Assembly: GCA_040797845.1 (NCBI GenBank)
Contig: JBFNFA010000006.1
Span: 124,001 to 188,000 of the forward strand
Direction of reading: 5' to 3'
Source of the DNA: Clostridium_AW sp040797845
GTDB taxonomy: Bacteria > Bacillota > Clostridia > Clostridiales > Clostridiaceae
Length of the DNA stretch: 64,000 nt
Every line of letters starts with the position of its first letter. The first letter of the stretch is position 1. The notes under the pieces were generated by a model, which saw only the letters and a program-made list of their open reading frames with translations, did not search any database and was not told the DNA's origin. Position numbers and translations under genes: made by a program. This document shows positions 34,433 to 43,369 of the stretch, piece after piece.

Positions 34433-34867
34433 TTAGTATTGTAATTCTAATACTTCTGGTTTTTGAGCTTCGTGGTTATGTTCTGATCCTCTATATACCT
34501 TTAATTTCTTAGCCATTTGTCTTCCAAGTGGTCCTTTTGGAAGCATTCTTCTAACAGCTTCTTCAAATACAAATTCAGGTTTCTTTGCTATTGCTTCCTT
34601 ATATGGAACTTCCTTCAATCCACCTGGATATAATGAGTGGTGTCTTAACATTTTTTGATCTAATTTTTTTCCAGTTAAAACAACTTTCTCAGCATTTATA
34701 ATGATAACATAATCTCCTGTATCTACATGTGGTGTAAATGTTGGTTTGTTTTTTCCTCTTAATATTGATGCAACTTGGCTTGCTACTCTTCCTAGTGGTT
34801 TTCCAGCAGCATCAACAACATACCATTTTCTCTCAACTTCTAGTGGTTTTGCAATGTATGATTTCAT
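34433..34867 (-). CDS. rplM: Ribosomal protein L13
   Basis: A 144-residue large-subunit assembly protein with the motifs WYVVDAAGKPLGRVAS, DTGDYVIIINAEKV and RMLPKGPLGRQM. It is the first gene of the rplM-rpsI unit, behind a consensus promoter and an 89-base leader that can form the hairpin AGATCC-N9-GGATCT (34916-34936), a possible site for autoregulation. Confidence 0.98.
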   Translation of the reverse strand: MKSYIAKPLEVERKWYVVDAAGKPLGRVASQVASILRGKNKPTFTPHVDTGDYVIIINAEKVVLTGKKLDQKMLRHHSLYPGGLKEVPYKEAIAKKPEFVFEEAVRRMLPKGPLGRQMAKKLKVYRGSEHNHEAQKPEVLELQY

Positions 34868-34962
34868 CTTTTTCCCTCCTTGAACTAATTACATAAATAC
34901 ATTCGTTCTATATAAAGATCCGGGGCTAGTGGATCTCTTATAATCTAAATACAAACATTTAT

Positions 34963-34991
34963 ATTATAATACAATCAACCTGGCGTGTCAA
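34963..34991 (-). promoter_or_regulatory. Consensus sigma-A promoter of rplM-rpsI
   Basis: On the minus strand TTGACA (34986-34991) and TATAAT (34963-34968) are separated by exactly 17 bases, a perfect match to the consensus. It lies directly after truA, so this unit is independent of the alpha operon. Confidence 0.92.
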
Positions 34992-35005
34992 TTAAATTCT
35001 CTTCT

Positions 35006-35746
35006 TTAGTAAAAAACCCTATCTAAGTATAATCCCCTAGCTGGAGCTGCTCTCCCGGCCTTTTGCCTGTCCTTTGCAGCTAGAATATCAATGATATCTT
35101 CAGGATTTTTTTTACCCATTCCAACTTGTATTAAAGTGCCAGTTATAATTCTAATCATATTATATAAAAACCCATCTCCCGTAATACTGAATATAATGTT
35201 TTCTTCTTGTTTAAATACCTGAGAATCCATAATAGTTCTCACAGAAGTTTTAACACTACTTCCTATGTTCTTAAATGAAGTAAAGTCATGAGTTCCTATA
35301 AAATATTTAGCAGCTTCATTCATGCTTTCTATATCTAGTTCATTTTTCACATGATATGTATAATTTCTTTCTATAGGAGAAGGCCATTCCCTGTTTAGTA
35401 TCTTATATATATATTTTTTGCTTTTACAGCTATATCTAGAATGGAATTGTAAATCAACCTCTTCTGAACCTATTATAATGATATCTTCTGGCAATTTACT
35501 ATTTATTGCATACTTAAACTTCTCTCCTGAAATCTTGCTGCCTGTAAAAAAATTACCCACAAAACCTTTAGCATGAACTCCTGCATCCGTTCTGCTACAT
35601 CCTATTATTTCTACATCTTCTTTAGTGATTTTTTTAATACTTTTCTCAATAACTTCTTGTATAGTGTTTGAATTAGTTTTTTGCTTTTGCCATCCTGAAT
35701 AGTTTGTTCCATCGTATTCTATAAGCAATTTTATATTTCTATTCAT
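35006..35746 (-). CDS. truA: tRNA pseudouridine(38-40) synthase
   Basis: Forms pseudouridine at positions 38-40 of the tRNA anticodon arm. The 246-residue protein has the catalytic aspartate in GCSRTDAGVHA, the N-terminal YDGTNYSGWQKQ and the C-terminal FLYNMIRIITGTLI and AGRAAPARGLYL motifs. It starts immediately after the stop of ecfT, its usual neighbour in Firmicutes. Confidence 0.97.
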   Translation of the reverse strand: MNRNIKLLIEYDGTNYSGWQKQKTNSNTIQEVIEKSIKKITKEDVEIIGCSRTDAGVHAKGFVGNFFTGSKISGEKFKYAINSKLPEDIIIIGSEEVDLQFHSRYSCKSKKYIYKILNREWPSPIERNYTYHVKNELDIESMNEAAKYFIGTHDFTSFKNIGSSVKTSVRTIMDSQVFKQEENIIFSITGDGFLYNMIRIITGTLIQVGMGKKNPEDIIDILAAKDRQKAGRAAPARGLYLDRVFY

Positions 35747-36544
35747 TTAAAATCTACTCCATATAGACAAGGCAACTAGTAAAACTATTATTATAAAAGC
35801 AATAGAATCCCTGTAGGAAAACTTTAATTGTTTCATTCTAGTTCTCCCTTCCCCACCTTTATAACATCTAGCTTCCATCGCCATAGATAATTCATCTGCT
35901 CTTCTAAAGGAGCTAATAAACAATGGTACCAATAACGGTATTAAGCTCTTAGCTCTTTGAATTATGTTTCCTGATTCAAAATCAGCACCTCTTGCCATTT
36001 GAGCTTTCATAATCTTATCTGTTTCATCAATTAATGTAGGAATAAATCTTAATGCTATGGTCATCATCATAGCTAATTCATGAGCTGGAACTCCAATTTT
36101 TCTTAAAGGATTTAATAGTTTTTCTATACCATCTGTTAATTCTATTGGAGATGTTGTTAATGTTAGAAGAGATGTTCCCATGATTAACAACACTAGCCTT
36201 AATACCATAAAAGCAGCTAATTTTAGCCCTTCTTCATATATTGTTATAAATCTGCCCTGATAAATTGGTCTCCCTCCACTAGTCATGAAGACATTTAGTA
36301 GAGCTGTAATTATTATAAGGACAAATATAGGTTTTAGACCTTTATATATGAACTTAAATGGTACCTTTGAAATTGCTATACATAATGCCGTAAACAGTAT
36401 AATGAATATATATCCTTTAAAGCTATTAACAATAAACAAATTTATTATAAATATTAAAGATATTAAAATTTTGGTTCTAGGATCCAGTTTATGAACAAAA
36501 GATTCACCAGGAATATATTGTCCTAATGTTATATCCTTAATCAT
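35747..36544 (-). CDS. ecfT: Energy-coupling factor transporter transmembrane protein
   Basis: The shared membrane subunit of group II ECF vitamin and metal transporters; it couples the two ATPases to exchangeable substrate-binding S proteins. The 265-residue protein has about five to six membrane segments and the two conserved coupling motifs, ARGAD (near residue 186) and the later MEARCYKGG. It follows ecfA2 by 20 bases. Confidence 0.95.
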   Translation of the reverse strand: MIKDITLGQYIPGESFVHKLDPRTKILISLIFIINLFIVNSFKGYIFIILFTALCIAISKVPFKFIYKGLKPIFVLIIITALLNVFMTSGGRPIYQGRFITIYEEGLKLAAFMVLRLVLLIMGTSLLTLTTSPIELTDGIEKLLNPLRKIGVPAHELAMMMTIALRFIPTLIDETDKIMKAQMARGADFESGNIIQRAKSLIPLLVPLFISSFRRADELSMAMEARCYKGGEGRTRMKQLKFSYRDSIAFIIIVLLVALSIWSRF

Positions 36545-36563
36545 GTATTTGCTCTCCTAACGA

Positions 36564-37427
36564 CTATCCTTTAGTTTTGGATTTAAGTATCTTAAGTAAC
36601 TCTTCTTTAGCCTGATCAATAGTAAATATTTCATCTGATATATCGAACCCTTTTTCCCTAAGTTTCCTTGATAAATAGGTTACTTGTGGAACAGCTAATC
36701 CTACATTCTCCAGTGTGTCTATCTCCTTAAATATAGATGCTGGCTTGCCATCTAATATACAGCTACCTTTATGCATTACTAATATTCTATCTGCTAACTT
36801 AGCAACATCCTCCATACTATGAGAAACTAAAATAATAGTCATATTATATTCTCTGTGTAAATTAGCTATATTGCATAAAATATCATCTCTACCTTTAGGA
36901 TCTAGCCCTGCAGTAGGCTCATCTAATATAAGTACCTGTGGCTCCATAGCCACTACTCCAGCAATTGCCACTCTTCTCTTTTGTCCTCCGCTAAGTTCAA
37001 AAGGAGATTTGTCTTTATAATCATTATAATCTAACCCTACTATTTTCATAGCTCTTTTTATCCTATTATTAGTCTCTTCATCGTTCAAGCCTAAATTTTT
37101 AGGACCAAAAGCTATATCTTTTTCAATAGTTTCTTCAAAAAGCTGATATTCTGGATATTGAAAAACTAATCCTACCTTTTTTCTTATTGAACTTAGTTTT
37201 ACATTTTTGTTGGTTATATCTAAACCATCAATTAAGATTTTACCTGAGTGGGGCTTTAATAATCCATTTATATGCTGAATAAGTGTAGATTTCCCAGAGC
37301 CTGTATGGCCTATTAAAGCCACGAACTCTCCATCTTGTATTTCTATGGACACATTGTCTAAAGCCTTTTTCTCAAAAGGTGTACCTTCCATGTAGACATG
37401 CGTTAAGTTCTCTATTTTAATTGACAT
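36564..37427 (-). CDS. ecfA2: Energy-coupling factor ATPase EcfA2
   Basis: One of two ABC ATPases of the ECF module. The 287-residue protein has Walker A GHTGSGKST, the Q-loop in FQYPEYQLFEETI, signature LSGGQKRRVAI and Walker B VLILDEPTAGLD followed by the switch His in SHSMEDV. It overlaps the end of ecfA1 by 16 bases. Confidence 0.95.
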   Translation of the reverse strand: MSIKIENLTHVYMEGTPFEKKALDNVSIEIQDGEFVALIGHTGSGKSTLIQHINGLLKPHSGKILIDGLDITNKNVKLSSIRKKVGLVFQYPEYQLFEETIEKDIAFGPKNLGLNDEETNNRIKRAMKIVGLDYNDYKDKSPFELSGGQKRRVAIAGVVAMEPQVLILDEPTAGLDPKGRDDILCNIANLHREYNMTIILVSHSMEDVAKLADRILVMHKGSCILDGKPASIFKEIDTLENVGLAVPQVTYLSRKLREKGFDISDEIFTIDQAKEELLKILKSKTKG

Positions 37428-38257
37428 AATGCATTCACCATCTCATCTATAGTTAATATATCAGAATCTAATTTTATACCTTCTTTTTTTAATTCATAGG
37501 CTAATTCCGTTACTTGAGGTACGTCTAATCCTATTCTTTTCATTGTCTTTACATCGCTGAATATTTCCTTAGGAGAACCTTGTGAAATTACCTTACCTGA
37601 ATCCATAACTATTATTCTGTCAGCCTCAACAGCTTCTTCCATATAATGTGTTATAAGCAGTATTGTAATACCATAATTTTTATTTAAATCTTTTATTGTT
37701 TTCACTACTTCTTTTCTACCAGATGGATCTAACATTGCTGTAGGTTCATCAAATATAATACACTCAGGCATCATTGATAAGACTCCAGCTATAGCCACTC
37801 TTTGTTTTTGTCCACCTGAAAGCAAATGAGGAGCATGTTTTCTGTAATCATACATATTCACTCTTTTTAAAGAATCATCTACTCTTTTTCTTATTTCTTT
37901 AGATTCTATTCCTATGTTTTCAGGCCCAAAAGCAACATCTTCTTCTACTATGGTAGCTACTATTTGATTATCTGGGTTTTGAAATACCATTCCTGCTCTT
38001 TTTCTTACCTCCCAGACATTCTCAGAAATAGATGTATCTATTCCATCAACAAAGATTTTTCCTTCTGAAGGCAATAAAAGTGCATTCATATGCTTAGCTA
38101 TAGTAGATTTGCCTGAACCATTTCTTCCTAATATAACAACGAATTCACCTTTTTCTACCTCTATAGAAACATTGTCTACCGCTAGTCTAAATGTATCGTT
38201 AACTGTATCTTCATACTTATATACTACGTTTCTACATTCTATCATCTTGTTATTCAT
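37412..38257 (-). CDS. ecfA1: Energy-coupling factor ATPase EcfA1
   Basis: The partner ABC ATPase. The 281-residue protein has Walker A GRNGSGKST, Q-loop FQNPDNQIVATIVEEDVAFG, signature LSGGQKQRVAI and Walker B CIIFDEPTAMLD, and the switch His in THYMEEA. It is the first of the three ECF genes and lies downstream of rplQ, the standard clostridial location. Confidence 0.95.
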   Translation of the reverse strand: MNNKMIECRNVVYKYEDTVNDTFRLAVDNVSIEVEKGEFVVILGRNGSGKSTIAKHMNALLLPSEGKIFVDGIDTSISENVWEVRKRAGMVFQNPDNQIVATIVEEDVAFGPENIGIESKEIRKRVDDSLKRVNMYDYRKHAPHLLSGGQKQRVAIAGVLSMMPECIIFDEPTAMLDPSGRKEVVKTIKDLNKNYGITILLITHYMEEAVEADRIIVMDSGKVISQGSPKEIFSDVKTMKRIGLDVPQVTELAYELKKEGIKLDSDILTIDEMVNALCQLK

Positions 38258-38334
38258 TTTAAAAACACCTCATAATGGCTAACACTATATTAAAATGGGG
38301 ACTAAGCTAATTTTATACTTAATCCCCTGGAATT

Positions 38335-38676
38335 TTATACTAATTCTAGTATAACCATTTCTGCTCCATCGCCTCTTCTAGGACCTACTTTATACATTCT
38401 AGTATATCCACCATTTCTTTCAGCATATTTAGGAGCTATATTGTCAAATAAGTTTTTAACTACTTCTTCTTCAGTTACAAATGCAAGCACTTGTCTTCTT
38501 GCATGAAGATCTCCTCTTTTGCCAAGAGTTATCATCTTTTCAGCTAAGTTTCTAGTTTCTTTTGCTCTTGTAACAGTTGTTTCGATTTTTCCGTGCTTTA
38601 GAAAGCTAGTAACTAAACTTCTAAGCATTGCTCTTCTTTGGTCAGTTGGACGACCTAACTTACGATATCCTGCCAT
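38335..38676 (-). CDS. rplQ: Ribosomal protein L17
   Basis: A 113-residue large-subunit protein with RKLGRPTDQRRAMLRSL, TTVTRAKETR and the C-terminal GPRRGDGAEMVILELV. It is the last ribosomal gene of the alpha operon, 30 bases after rpoA. Confidence 0.98.
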   Translation of the reverse strand: MAGYRKLGRPTDQRRAMLRSLVTSFLKHGKIETTVTRAKETRNLAEKMITLGKRGDLHARRQVLAFVTEEEVVKNLFDNIAPKYAERNGGYTRMYKVGPRRGDGAEMVILELV

Positions 38677-38706
38677 CTCTATACCTCCTTACGTTACATT
38701 GTATAA

Positions 38707-39654
38707 TTACTCATCAGCTTGTTTTAGGCCTAATCCTAGTGCTTCAAGCTTTTGCTCAACTTCTTCTAAAGATTTTTTACCTAAATTTCTAACTTTCATC
38801 ATATCATCAATGGTTCTTTCAGTTAATTCTTGAACAGTGTTTATTCCCGCTCTCTTTAAGCAATTGTAGCTTCTAACTGAAAGATCAAGTTCTTCAATTG
38901 TCATTTCCAGAACTTTTTCCTTCTTATCTTCTTCTTTTTCTACCATTATTTCCACATTATTAACATGATCAGTTAAGCTCATGAATAATTTAAAGTGTTC
39001 AATTAATATCTTTGCTGACAAGCTAATAGCTTCATCAGGCATAATAGTTCCATTAGTCCATACTTCAAGTGTTAGCTTATCATAGTCAGTAATCTGTCCC
39101 ACTCTTGTATTTTCAACATTGAAATTTACTCTTTTAACTGGAGTGTATATAGAATCTACAGGGATAGTACCAATAGGCATACCCTCTGCTTTATTTCTAT
39201 TTTGGGATACATAACCTCTTCCTCTATCAACTATCATTTCCATATAGAGCTTTGCATCATCATCTAATGTAGCTATATGTAAATCCTTGTTGATAATCTC
39301 TATGTCTCCATCACTCTGTATATCAGCAGCTGTTACCTTTCCAGCACCCTTAGCGTCAATATATATAGTCCTAGGACCTTCCCCGGACATTTTTAACGCT
39401 AACTGCTTAATATTTAATATTAATTCAGTAACATCTTCCTTTACACCCTTAACAGTCGTAAATTCATGTAATACATTTTCAACTCTGATAGAATTAACGG
39501 CAACTCCAGGTAATGATGAAAGAAGTATTCTTCTTAATGCATTTCCTAAAGTTATTCCGTATCCTCTCTCTAGTGGTTCTACTACAAATCTACCATAAGA
39601 ACCATCTTCCGCCATTTCAACACATTCAATTTTTGGCTTTTCAATTTCTAACAT
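38707..39654 (-). CDS. rpoA: RNA polymerase alpha subunit
   Basis: The 315-residue scaffold subunit. The N-terminal domain (residues 1-225) has the assembly motif FVVEPLERGYGITLGNALRRILLSSLPG as a region, and the C-terminal domain (about 245-310) has LDLSVRSYNCLKRAGINTV and RNLGKKSLEEV for DNA and activator contacts. It lies between rpsD and rplQ as is standard. Confidence 0.98.
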   Translation of the reverse strand: MLEIEKPKIECVEMAEDGSYGRFVVEPLERGYGITLGNALRRILLSSLPGVAVNSIRVENVLHEFTTVKGVKEDVTELILNIKQLALKMSGEGPRTIYIDAKGAGKVTAADIQSDGDIEIINKDLHIATLDDDAKLYMEMIVDRGRGYVSQNRNKAEGMPIGTIPVDSIYTPVKRVNFNVENTRVGQITDYDKLTLEVWTNGTIMPDEAISLSAKILIEHFKLFMSLTDHVNNVEIMVEKEEDKKEKVLEMTIEELDLSVRSYNCLKRAGINTVQELTERTIDDMMKVRNLGKKSLEEVEQKLEALGLGLKQADE

Positions 39655-39723
39655 TTACAAACCCTCCTTTTATATAATATATCAATCTAATCTGAGGGCA
39701 ACTGATTCTTTCACTATATACTA

Positions 39724-40344
39724 CTATTTGCTATATAACTCAACGATTAATGTTTCATTTACAGGAACATCAACATCTTCTCTAGTAGGTTCGCTTACTA
39801 CTCTTCCTTCAAAGTTTTCTGGAGTAGCTGATAACCAGTTTGGTAATGTTTTTGGATTTTCAGCAAATACCTTAAACTTTTCAGTAGCTCTGCTCTTTTC
39901 TGAAACAGTTATAACATCATTAACTGATACTATATATGATGGAATATCAACCTTCTTGCCATTTACTAAGAAATGACCATGAGTTACTAACTGTCTAGCT
40001 TCTTTTCTTGAATCACCATATCCTAATCTGAATACTACGTTATCAAGTCTCATTTCAAGAAGTCTTAACAAGTTTTCACCTGTTATTCCTCTTTTTCTAT
40101 CTGCTTTATCATAGTAAGCTCTAAATTGGTTTTCTAATACTCCATATATTCTCTTAGCTTTCTGCTTTTCTCTCAACTGTAATCCATAGTTTGAAAGTTT
40201 CTTTCTGCTTTGTCCGTGCTGTCCTGGTGCATAACCTCTTCTCGCGAAAGCACATTTATCTGTATAACATCTATCCCCTTTAAGGAATAGCTTTAATCCT
40301 TCTCTTCTACATAATCTACAAGTTGCTCCAGTGTATCTTGCCAT
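39724..40344 (-). CDS. rpsD: Ribosomal protein S4
   Basis: A 206-residue 16S-binding primary assembly protein with four zinc-type cysteines at the N-terminus (CRLCRREG, CYTDKCAF) and an S4 RNA-binding domain (RLDNVVFRLGYGDSRKEARQLV region). The zinc-ligand form fits an anaerobic Firmicute with one rpsD here in the alpha operon. Confidence 0.98.
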   Translation of the reverse strand: MARYTGATCRLCRREGLKLFLKGDRCYTDKCAFARRGYAPGQHGQSRKKLSNYGLQLREKQKAKRIYGVLENQFRAYYDKADRKRGITGENLLRLLEMRLDNVVFRLGYGDSRKEARQLVTHGHFLVNGKKVDIPSYIVSVNDVITVSEKSRATEKFKVFAENPKTLPNWLSATPENFEGRVVSEPTREDVDVPVNETLIVELYSK

Positions 40345-40371
40345 TTATTATTCCACCTCCTATTGCTTAGA

Positions 40372-40770
40372 TTACACTCTTCTTCTTTTTGGCGGTCTAC
40401 AACCGTTGTGTGGTATTGGTGTAACATCTTTTATTAAAGTAACTTCTAGTCCTGCTGCCTGTAATGATCTTATTGCAGCTTCTCTACCCGCTCCAGGACC
40501 TTTTACGTAAACTTCTACGCTCTTCAATCCATGTTCCATTGCTGTTTTCGCTGCTGTTTCAGCTGCCATTTGCGCTGCAAATGGAGTGCTCTTTCTTGAT
40601 CCTCTAAATCCTAATCCGCCGGCACTTGCCCATGAAAGTGCGTTACCAACGGCGTCAGTTAATGTAACAATTGAATTGTTAAAAGTTGACTTTATATGTG
40701 CACAGCCATGCTCAACATTTTTTCTTTCTTTTCTTCTTCTTGTTTTCTTAACCTTTGCTGCTGCTGCCAT
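40372..40770 (-). CDS. rpsK: Ribosomal protein S11
   Basis: A 132-residue platform protein of the small subunit with AHIKSTFNNSIVTLTD, WASAGGLGFRGSRKSTPFAAQ as a region and the C-terminal HNGCRPPKRRRV. It follows rpsM by 27 bases. Confidence 0.98.
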   Translation of the reverse strand: MAAAAKVKKTRRRKERKNVEHGCAHIKSTFNNSIVTLTDAVGNALSWASAGGLGFRGSRKSTPFAAQMAAETAAKTAMEHGLKSVEVYVKGPGAGREAAIRSLQAAGLEVTLIKDVTPIPHNGCRPPKRRRV

Positions 40771-40797
40771 CTCTTTCCCTCCTTAATTCAATATTGT

Positions 40798-41169
40798 TTA
40801 TTTCTTCTTCTTACCTGAAACTAGTTTCTTTGGTCCTTTTCTAGTTCTAGCATTAGTTTTTGTTTTCTGACCTCTAACTGGGAGTCCTCTTCTATGTCTT
40901 ATTCCTCTATAAGATCCAATTTCAACTAATCTCTTTATATCAAGAGCTATATCTCTTTTTAAGTCACCTTCAACTTTAAGATACTTATTTATATAATCTC
41001 TTAAAGCATTTACTTCATCTTCTGATAAATCCTTAACTCTTACATCAGGATTTACTCCTGTTTCTTTAAGAATTTTTTGTGCACTTGGTAATCCTATACC
41101 AAATATATAAGTCAGACCTATTTCAATTCTCTTTTCTCTTGGTAGGTCAACTCCAGATATTCTTGCCAT
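40798..41169 (-). CDS. rpsM: Ribosomal protein S13
   Basis: A 123-residue small-subunit head protein with ARISGVDLPREKRIEIGLTY and the basic C-terminal tail RGQKTKTNARTRKGPKK that reaches the tRNA. It starts after a CAGGAGGTG site; the 124 bases before it, back to rpmJ, hold no other gene. Confidence 0.98.
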   Translation of the reverse strand: MARISGVDLPREKRIEIGLTYIFGIGLPSAQKILKETGVNPDVRVKDLSEDEVNALRDYINKYLKVEGDLKRDIALDIKRLVEIGSYRGIRHRRGLPVRGQKTKTNARTRKGPKKLVSGKKKK

Positions 41170-41293
41170 TAATCATTACACCTCCTGGTAAATATAAATA
41201 AGGTAATCTTTCATAGACTTATCTAAAAATATATATAAAGTTCTAGGCCATTAGATATTCTATATCTTAACGTCAGCCGCTCCTAAAACGTTA

Positions 41294-41407
41294 TTAACCT
41301 TGTTTTTGTTTATGCTTTGGATTTTCGCAAATAACCATTACTTTTCCTTTTCTTTTAATGATCTTGCATTTTTCGCATATAGGTTTAACTGATGGTCTTA
41401 CTTTCAT
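41294..41407 (-). CDS. rpmJ: Ribosomal protein L36 (zinc type)
   Basis: A 37-residue protein read directly from the minus strand: it starts MKVRPSVKPICEKCK and ends NPKHKQKQG. Three cysteines and a histidine (CEKC, VICENPKH) make it the zinc-binding form. A TAAGGAGGGTTAGC site precedes the ATG. It lies between infA and rpsM as usual. Confidence 0.97.
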   Translation of the reverse strand: MKVRPSVKPICEKCKIIKRKGKVMVICENPKHKQKQG

Positions 41408-41422
41408 AGCTAACCCTCCTTA

Positions 41423-41641
41423 TTACTTTGCTCTCCAAGTTATTCTTCCACGAGTTAAGTCATATGGAGAAAGTTCCACAGTAACTTTATCACCTGGTAA
41501 AATTCTAATAAAATTCATTCTAAGTTTTCCAGAAATATGTGCTATTATTTTATGCCCACTTTCTAATTCCACTTCAAACATAGCATTAGGTAAAGCTTCT
41601 AATACAGTACCTTGCATTTCTATAACATCCTCTTTTGACAT
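41423..41641 (-). CDS. infA: Translation initiation factor IF-1
   Basis: A 72-residue single OB-fold protein with the family motifs VIEMQGTVLEALPNAMF, HISGKLRMNFIRILPGD and YDLTRGRITWR. It occupies the ribosomal A site during initiation. It lies seven bases after the KOW protein gene. Confidence 0.98.
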   Translation of the reverse strand: MSKEDVIEMQGTVLEALPNAMFEVELESGHKIIAHISGKLRMNFIRILPGDKVTVELSPYDLTRGRITWRAK

Positions 41642-41647
41642 AAGGTC

Positions 41648-41941
41648 TCAAACCTCCTTATTCATGTCGTCGTGAGACTGCAAAATTTTTCTGATCATTG
41701 AATTACTAACCTTATCGCCTGATAATAATAAATTTTTTACTTCATCAGCTGTTGTATTAGTAAAAACTAGATGCCTTATTTTCTTTTTCTTAGGCTTTTC
41801 TATAGGCCTTAAACTGCCATCAGCAATATAAACATATTGTTCATCTAATACACCTGTAACTATGAAAAACTTATCTTTATCCCTTCCTGCTTTAGAGTAG
41901 ACTACTTTACCTATCTGGTGGTTATCTTCCAAACTTTTCAC
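41648..41941 (-). CDS. KOW-domain RNA-binding protein (L14e-like)
   Basis: A 97-residue protein with an N-terminal KOW motif (IGKVVYSKAGRDKDKFFIV) and a basic middle (KPKKKKIRHLVF). It starts with GTG, two bases after the map stop codon. Such a small KOW protein between map and infA is regular in clostridia and bacilli; its exact role is unknown, presumably ribosome or rRNA binding. Confidence 0.88.
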   Translation of the reverse strand: MKSLEDNHQIGKVVYSKAGRDKDKFFIVTGVLDEQYVYIADGSLRPIEKPKKKKIRHLVFTNTTADEVKNLLLSGDKVSNSMIRKILQSHDDMNKEV

Positions 41942-41943
41942 CT

Positions 41944-42696
41944 CTACTGAATTAATGTTAATATTTCAGGACCATTATCTAAAACTGCCACAGTATTCTC
42001 ATAATGAGCTGATAAGCTATTATCTTTGGTCACAACTGTCCAGTTATCCGGCTTTACATCTACATGATAATCACCAATATTAACCATTGGTTCAATAGCT
42101 AATACAATTCCATTCATTAGTTTTGGGCCTCTTCCTACCCTACCAAAATTAGGAATTTCAGGATCCTCATGCATATCTCTTCCGATACCATGACCAACGT
42201 AGTCTCTAACAACAGAATATCCAAAACTTTCAACATACTGCTGTATTGCAAAAGAAATATCTGTAAGTCTGTTTCCTACTATAGCCTTTTCAACACCTTT
42301 GAAAAAACTATCTTTAGTAACATTTATCAACTTTTCAGCTTCTTCTGATACTTTTCCAACTGGAAGAGTTCTAGCAGCATCACCATGATATCCATTTAAG
42401 ATAGCTCCACAATCAACACTTATTATGTCTCCTTCTTGTAGAATCCTGTCTTGTGATGGTATACCATGAACAACTTCATTGTTTACTGATGCACATATAG
42501 AAGCTGGAAAGCCATAGTAACCCTTAAAAGATGGCTTAGCGCCTCTTTTAACAATAAGTTCTTCTGCAATTCTATCCAGTTCAGCAGTACTTATTCCTGG
42601 TTTTACTACCTCTTCAAGTTTTGCAAGGGTTTCTGCTACAACTTTACCCGCCTGTCTCATGTATTCAATTTCAATATTATTTTTCAATATTATCAT
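41944..42696 (-). CDS. map: Methionine aminopeptidase, type I
   Basis: Removes the initiator Met from nascent proteins. The 250-residue pita-bread fold has the metal ligands Asp in ISVDCGAILNGYHGDAART, His in YVGHGIGRDMHE and Glu in AIEPMV and YENTVAV. Its ATG overlaps the adk stop codon (TAATG), so the two are translationally coupled. Confidence 0.97.
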   Translation of the reverse strand: MIILKNNIEIEYMRQAGKVVAETLAKLEEVVKPGISTAELDRIAEELIVKRGAKPSFKGYYGFPASICASVNNEVVHGIPSQDRILQEGDIISVDCGAILNGYHGDAARTLPVGKVSEEAEKLINVTKDSFFKGVEKAIVGNRLTDISFAIQQYVESFGYSVVRDYVGHGIGRDMHEDPEIPNFGRVGRGPKLMNGIVLAIEPMVNIGDYHVDVKPDNWTVVTKDNSLSAHYENTVAVLDNGPEILTLIQ

Positions 42697-43346
42697 TATT
42701 TATCGCTCCCTAGGATATCACAAATGTTCTGAAACACTTCTTCTATCTCAAGGGTTCCATCTACCTTGCATAGATTGCTCTTTTCATTATAATATTTTAC
42801 TAATGGCGCAGTCTGATTAGAATAAACTTCTAATCTTTCCTTTACAGTTTCTTCACTATCGTCTTTCCTTTGAATCAACTCTCCACCGCATAAATCACAT
42901 ACACTTTCAACCTTAGGAGGGTTAAACTTTGCATGATAGCTAGCACCACAATCTTTGCATACTCTTCTTCCTGTCATTCTTTCTAGAATAAACTCATGTG
43001 GAACTTCAATTAATAAAGCTTTATCAATTTTTGTACCCTTCTCTTGTAAAAAGTTATCTAGTGCCTCAGCTTGTGATACTGTTCTAGGAAAACCGTCAAG
43101 TAAAAATCCTTTTTTACAATCATCTTCTTGTAATCTATCGTTAACAATCTCTATAGTTAATTCATCTGGAACTAACTGCCCCTTATCCATATAGCTTTTT
43201 GCTTTTACTCCTAGGGGAGTTTGTTCTGAAATGTTTTTTCTAAATATATCTCCGGTTGATATATGTGGTATAGAATACTCATTGCTAATTAACTTAGCTT
43301 GAGTTCCTTTTCCCGCACCGGGAGGACCTAATAATATTATTTTCAA
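42696..43346 (-). CDS. adk: Adenylate kinase (zinc type)
   Basis: Equilibrates ATP, ADP and AMP. The 216-residue protein has the P-loop GPPGAGKGTQA and a long LID domain with a structural zinc site CKDCG-x18-CDLCGG, the type found in Gram-positive bacteria. It follows secY by 23 bases. Confidence 0.98.
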   Translation of the reverse strand: MKIILLGPPGAGKGTQAKLISNEYSIPHISTGDIFRKNISEQTPLGVKAKSYMDKGQLVPDELTIEIVNDRLQEDDCKKGFLLDGFPRTVSQAEALDNFLQEKGTKIDKALLIEVPHEFILERMTGRRVCKDCGASYHAKFNPPKVESVCDLCGGELIQRKDDSEETVKERLEVYSNQTAPLVKYYNEKSNLCKVDGTLEIEEVFQNICDILGSDK

Positions 43347-43369
43347 CTAAATCATCTCCAACAATATAT

